Below are positions 61,904 to 64,000 of a DNA stretch of 64,000 bases, one piece after another. Both the position numbers and the translations under genes were made by a program. Position 1 is the first letter of the stretch, and each line of letters opens with the position of its first letter. The notes under the pieces were generated by a model. That model had not been told where the DNA came from. It did no database searches and saw only the letters and a program-made list of their open reading frames with translations. This DNA comes from Arthrobacter globiformis (GTDB lineage Bacteria; Actinomycetota; Actinomycetes; Actinomycetales; Micrococcaceae): contig NZ_QLNP01000105.1 of assembly GCF_003261175.1 (NCBI RefSeq), positions 248,001-312,000 on the forward strand, read 5' to 3'.

Positions 61904-61960
61904 ATGATCTTCGTTACCGTCGGCACCGTCGTCGTACTTACCAAGCGCGTGGCTCCATAG
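61904..61960 (+). CDS. ilvB leader peptide (18 residues, branched-chain attenuator)
   Basis: The small frame encodes MIFVTVGTVVVLTKRVAP. Six Val, one Leu and one Ile in 18 residues, with three consecutive Val codons (GTC GTC GTA) at positions 9-11, is the codon mix of a branched-chain leader. A terminator follows 27 bp after its stop. Ribosome stalling at the Val run when charged tRNA-Val is scarce would favour read-through into ilvB. Leader peptides upstream of ilvB are known in Corynebacterium. The frame is too short for ordinary gene finders. Confidence 0.85.
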   Translation: MIFVTVGTVVVLTKRVAP

Positions 61961-61987
61961 CCCGACTGGTAACGAACTGTCACGCGC

Positions 61988-62032
61988 AACCCCTCGAAAA
62001 GCCACCAGGCGGCTGAGGGGTTTTTTTATTTT
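61988..62032 (+). terminator. Attenuator terminator upstream of ilvB
   Basis: Arms AACCCCTC (61988-61995) and GAGGGGTT (62015-62022), with inner AGCC / GGCT, are followed by TTTTTTTATTTT (62021-62032), a strong intrinsic terminator between leader and ilvB. The bases GCGCGTG (61945-61951) in the leader's end pair exactly with CACGCGC (61981-61987) just before the terminator, giving a possible pause or protector hairpin. I do not resolve a single antiterminator. Confidence 0.85.
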
Positions 62033-62100
62033 CCGGGCGGGACGGAACGTTCAGTTTTCCTAGCACCACACCAATTCAAGATCCACTAAGGAAGAGTTCG

Positions 62101-64000
62101 ATGAGCAAAGGATCGCCCATCAGCCCCTCGCTGATGGCTTCAAAGTCCGCTGGAGCCGCCAAGGCTCCGGAACGCGTCGACAAGCCGGCTGAGGCCGGGG
62201 TCGACATTGCTGCAGCCGCCTCTCCTGTCCTTGGGCCGAACAACGTCGTACCCCCGACGGTGATGACCGGCTCAGAAGCAATTGTCCGTTCGCTCGAAGA
62301 ACTCGGCGTCGACGACATTTTCGGTTTGCCCGGTGGCGCGATCCTGCCCACCTACGACCCCTTGATGGCCTCCAAAATGAACCACGTTCTGGTCCGTCAC
62401 GAACAGGGAGCCGGCCACGCCGCGCAAGGCTACGCCATGGTCACCGGGCGGGTGGGCGTCTGCATCGCCACCTCGGGCCCGGGTGCCACCAATCTCGTTA
62501 CTGCCATCATGGATGCCCACATGGACTCCGTTCCGCTCGTGGCCATCACCGGCCAGGTCTCCAGCGGAGTGATCGGCACCGATGCCTTCCAGGAAGCCGA
62601 CATCGTGGGCATCACTATGCCCATCACCAAGCACTCGTTCCTGGTGACCGACCCCAACGACATTCCCCACGTCATGGCCGAGGCCTTCCACCTCGCCTCG
62701 ACGGGACGTCCGGGCCCGGTCCTGGTCGACATCGCCAAAGACGCCCAGCAGGGACAGATGACGTTCTCCTGGCCGCCGAAGATCGACCTGCCGGGCTACC
62801 GCCCCGTGGTCCGCGGCCACAACAAGCAGGTCCGTGAGGCCGCCAAGCTGATCTCCGCCGCCAGCAAGCCCGTGCTCTACGTGGGCGGCGGTGTGGTCAA
62901 GGCCCACGCCTCGGCTGAACTGCGCGAGCTGGCTGAACTGACCGGTGCACCCGTGGTCACGACGCTCATGGCCCGCGGTGTCTTCCCGGACTCGCACCCG
63001 CAGCACGTGGGCATGCCCGGCATGCACGGCACGGTTTCGGCTGTTACCGCGCTGCAGCAGGCGGACCTGCTGGTGACCTTGGGCGCGCGCTTTGACGACC
63101 GCGTCACCGGTGTCCTGAAGACCTTCGCGCCCAACGCCAAGGTCATCCACGCCGACATCGACCCCGCGGAAATCTCCAAGAACCGCACGGCCGACGTTCC
63201 CATCGTGGGCTCCGTGAAGGAGATCATTCCGGAACTGACGGAAGCTGTCCGGACCCAGTTCGGCACCTCCGGGACCCCGGACCTGGCGAACTGGTGGGCG
63301 TTCCTGAACAACCTGAAGGACACCTACCCGCTGGGCTGGACCGAACCCGAGGACGGCCTGACTGCACCGCAGCGGGTCATCGAGCGCATCGGCGCCCTGA
63401 CCGGCCCCGAAGGCATCTACGTTGCCGGCGTGGGACAGCACCAGATGTGGGCTGCGCAGTTCATCAAGTACGAGCGCCCGCACGCCTGGCTGAACTCCGG
63501 CGGCGCCGGCACTATGGGCTACGCCGTTCCGGCCGCCATGGGCGCCAAGGTGGGAGAGCCGGAGCGTGTGGTCTGGGCCATCGACGGCGACGGCTGCTTC
63601 CAGATGACCAACCAGGAACTGGCCACCTGCGCCATCAACAACATCCCCATCAAGGTTGCCGTCATCAACAACTCCTCGCTGGGCATGGTGCGCCAGTGGC
63701 AGACCCTTTTCTACGAGGGCCGCTACTCCAACACGGATCTGAACACGGGCCACGAGACCATCCGCATCCCGGACTTCGTCAAACTCGGCGAGGCCTACGG
63801 CTGCGCGTCCTTCCGGTGCGAGCGGGCCGAGGACATCGACGCAACAATCCAAAAGGCGCTGGAAATCAATGACCGCCCCGTGGTCATCGACTTCGTGGTC
63901 AGCCCCGACTCCATGGTGTGGCCGATGGTGCCCGCCGGAGTCAGCAACGACCAGATCCAGGTTGCCCGCAACATGACCCCGGAATGGGAAGAGGAGGACT
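62101..64000 (+). CDS. ilvB: Acetolactate synthase large subunit (3' end beyond window)
   Basis: IlvB is the ThDP- and FAD-dependent catalytic subunit that makes acetolactate or acetohydroxybutyrate for Val, Leu and Ile. The visible 633 codons start at ATG 62101 with AAGGAAG 6 nt upstream and run off the window, so the stop is not seen. The catalytic Glu101 lies in VRHEQGAGH, and the ThDP motif GDG sits at about residues 496-498 ([16 protein letters not shown]). The ~55-residue N-terminal extension ([10 protein letters not shown]...) before [14 protein letters not shown] is longer than in enterobacteria. The regulatory subunit ilvN is expected just beyond the window. Confidence 0.96.
   Translation, partial: MSKGSPISPSLMASKSAGAAKAPERVDKPAEAGVDIAAAASPVLGPNNVVPPTVMTGSEAIVRSLEELGVDDIFGLPGGAILPTYDPLMASKMNHVLVRHEQGAGHAAQGYAMVTGRVGVCIATSGPGATNLVTAIMDAHMDSVPLVAITGQVSSGVIGTDAFQEADIVGITMPITKHSFLVTDPNDIPHVMAEAFHLASTGRPGPVLVDIAKDAQQGQMTFSWPPKIDLPGYRPVVRGHNKQVREAAKLISAASKPVLYVGGGVVKAHASAELRELAELTGAPVVTTLMARGVFPDSHPQHVGMPGMHGTVSAVTALQQADLLVTLGARFDDRVTGVLKTFAPNAKVIHADIDPAEISKNRTADVPIVGSVKEIIPELTEAVRTQFGTSGTPDLANWWAFLNNLKDTYPLGWTEPEDGLTAPQRVIERIGALTGPEGIYVAGVGQHQMWAAQFIKYERPHAWLNSGGAGTMGYAVPAAMGAKVGEPERVVWAIDGDGCFQMTNQELATCAINNIPIKVAVINNSSLGMVRQWQTLFYEGRYSNTDLNTGHETIRIPDFVKLGEAYGCASFRCERAEDIDATIQKALEINDRPVVIDFVVSPDSMVWPMVPAGVSNDQIQVARNMTPEWEEED

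Noticed and set aside
61748-62100. Riboswitch upstream of ilvB
   Set aside because: No aptamer-like conserved core is visible; the leader peptide with a Val run plus terminator explains the region as a translational attenuator.

Overview
The window is a 64 kb piece of a high-GC actinobacterial chromosome. Gene content, the many TANNNT-type -10 boxes and the style of the intergenic repeats suggest the Micrococcaceae (Arthrobacter / Pseudarthrobacter group). That placement is inferred from protein style, not from a marker-gene comparison. Gene density is high, with many 4-bp overlaps. At least twelve genes have a -10 box only 6-7 nt before the start codon, which points to leaderless transcripts. 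No prophage, insertion sequence or CRISPR array is visible.

Layout, 0-24 kb. A truncated helicase opens the window. The NAD-salvage pair pncB-pncA follows on the minus strand. A six-copy 58-59 bp tandem repeat separates pncB from the clpS / DUF2017 / murI / MBL / rph / rdgB run. Next come a DedA membrane protein, a DnaQ-type exonuclease fused to a BRCT domain, a DUF4395 protein, an ADP-ribosylglycohydrolase, an aquaporin, sbcD-sbcC, two MFS transporters with an IclR regulator between them, a phosphoribosyltransferase, an alpha/beta hydrolase and an amino-acid permease.

Layout, 24-45 kb. The de novo NAD operon nrtR-nadA-nadB-nadC-nifS starts at a perfect 13-bp palindrome that touches the -10 box. 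It is followed by an FAH-family enzyme, DUF1684, a lipoprotein, a transglutaminase-like protein, a MarR/LLM-oxidoreductase operon and a DUF559 nuclease-like gene bracketed by two related palindromes. An RND efflux pump, malate:quinone oxidoreductase, an orphan peptide-binding lipoprotein, a fasciclin lipoprotein, tRNA-Leu, Bcp peroxiredoxin and a second MarR complete this part.

Layout, 45-57 kb. This is the most accessory-looking region: a carbohydrate or cyclitol island bounded by two LacI regulators. It holds four Gfo/Idh/MocA oxidoreductases, a hydroxypyruvate-isomerase-like TIM barrel, a ribose-type ABC importer with a single-domain ATPase, and a DoxX protein. Three distinct palindromic operator candidates lie at its internal promoters. 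The substrate is unknown; the enzyme mix fits oxidation-based sugar chemistry.

Layout, 57-64 kb. Two identical tRNA-Lys(CTT) genes lie in a 250-bp tandem duplication. Then come a PQQ-type sugar dehydrogenase lipoprotein, an acidic single-pass membrane protein, ilvD, and an ilvB (cut by the window end) preceded by an 18-codon Val-rich leader peptide and a terminator, a classical attenuator whose leader peptide itself appears leaderless.
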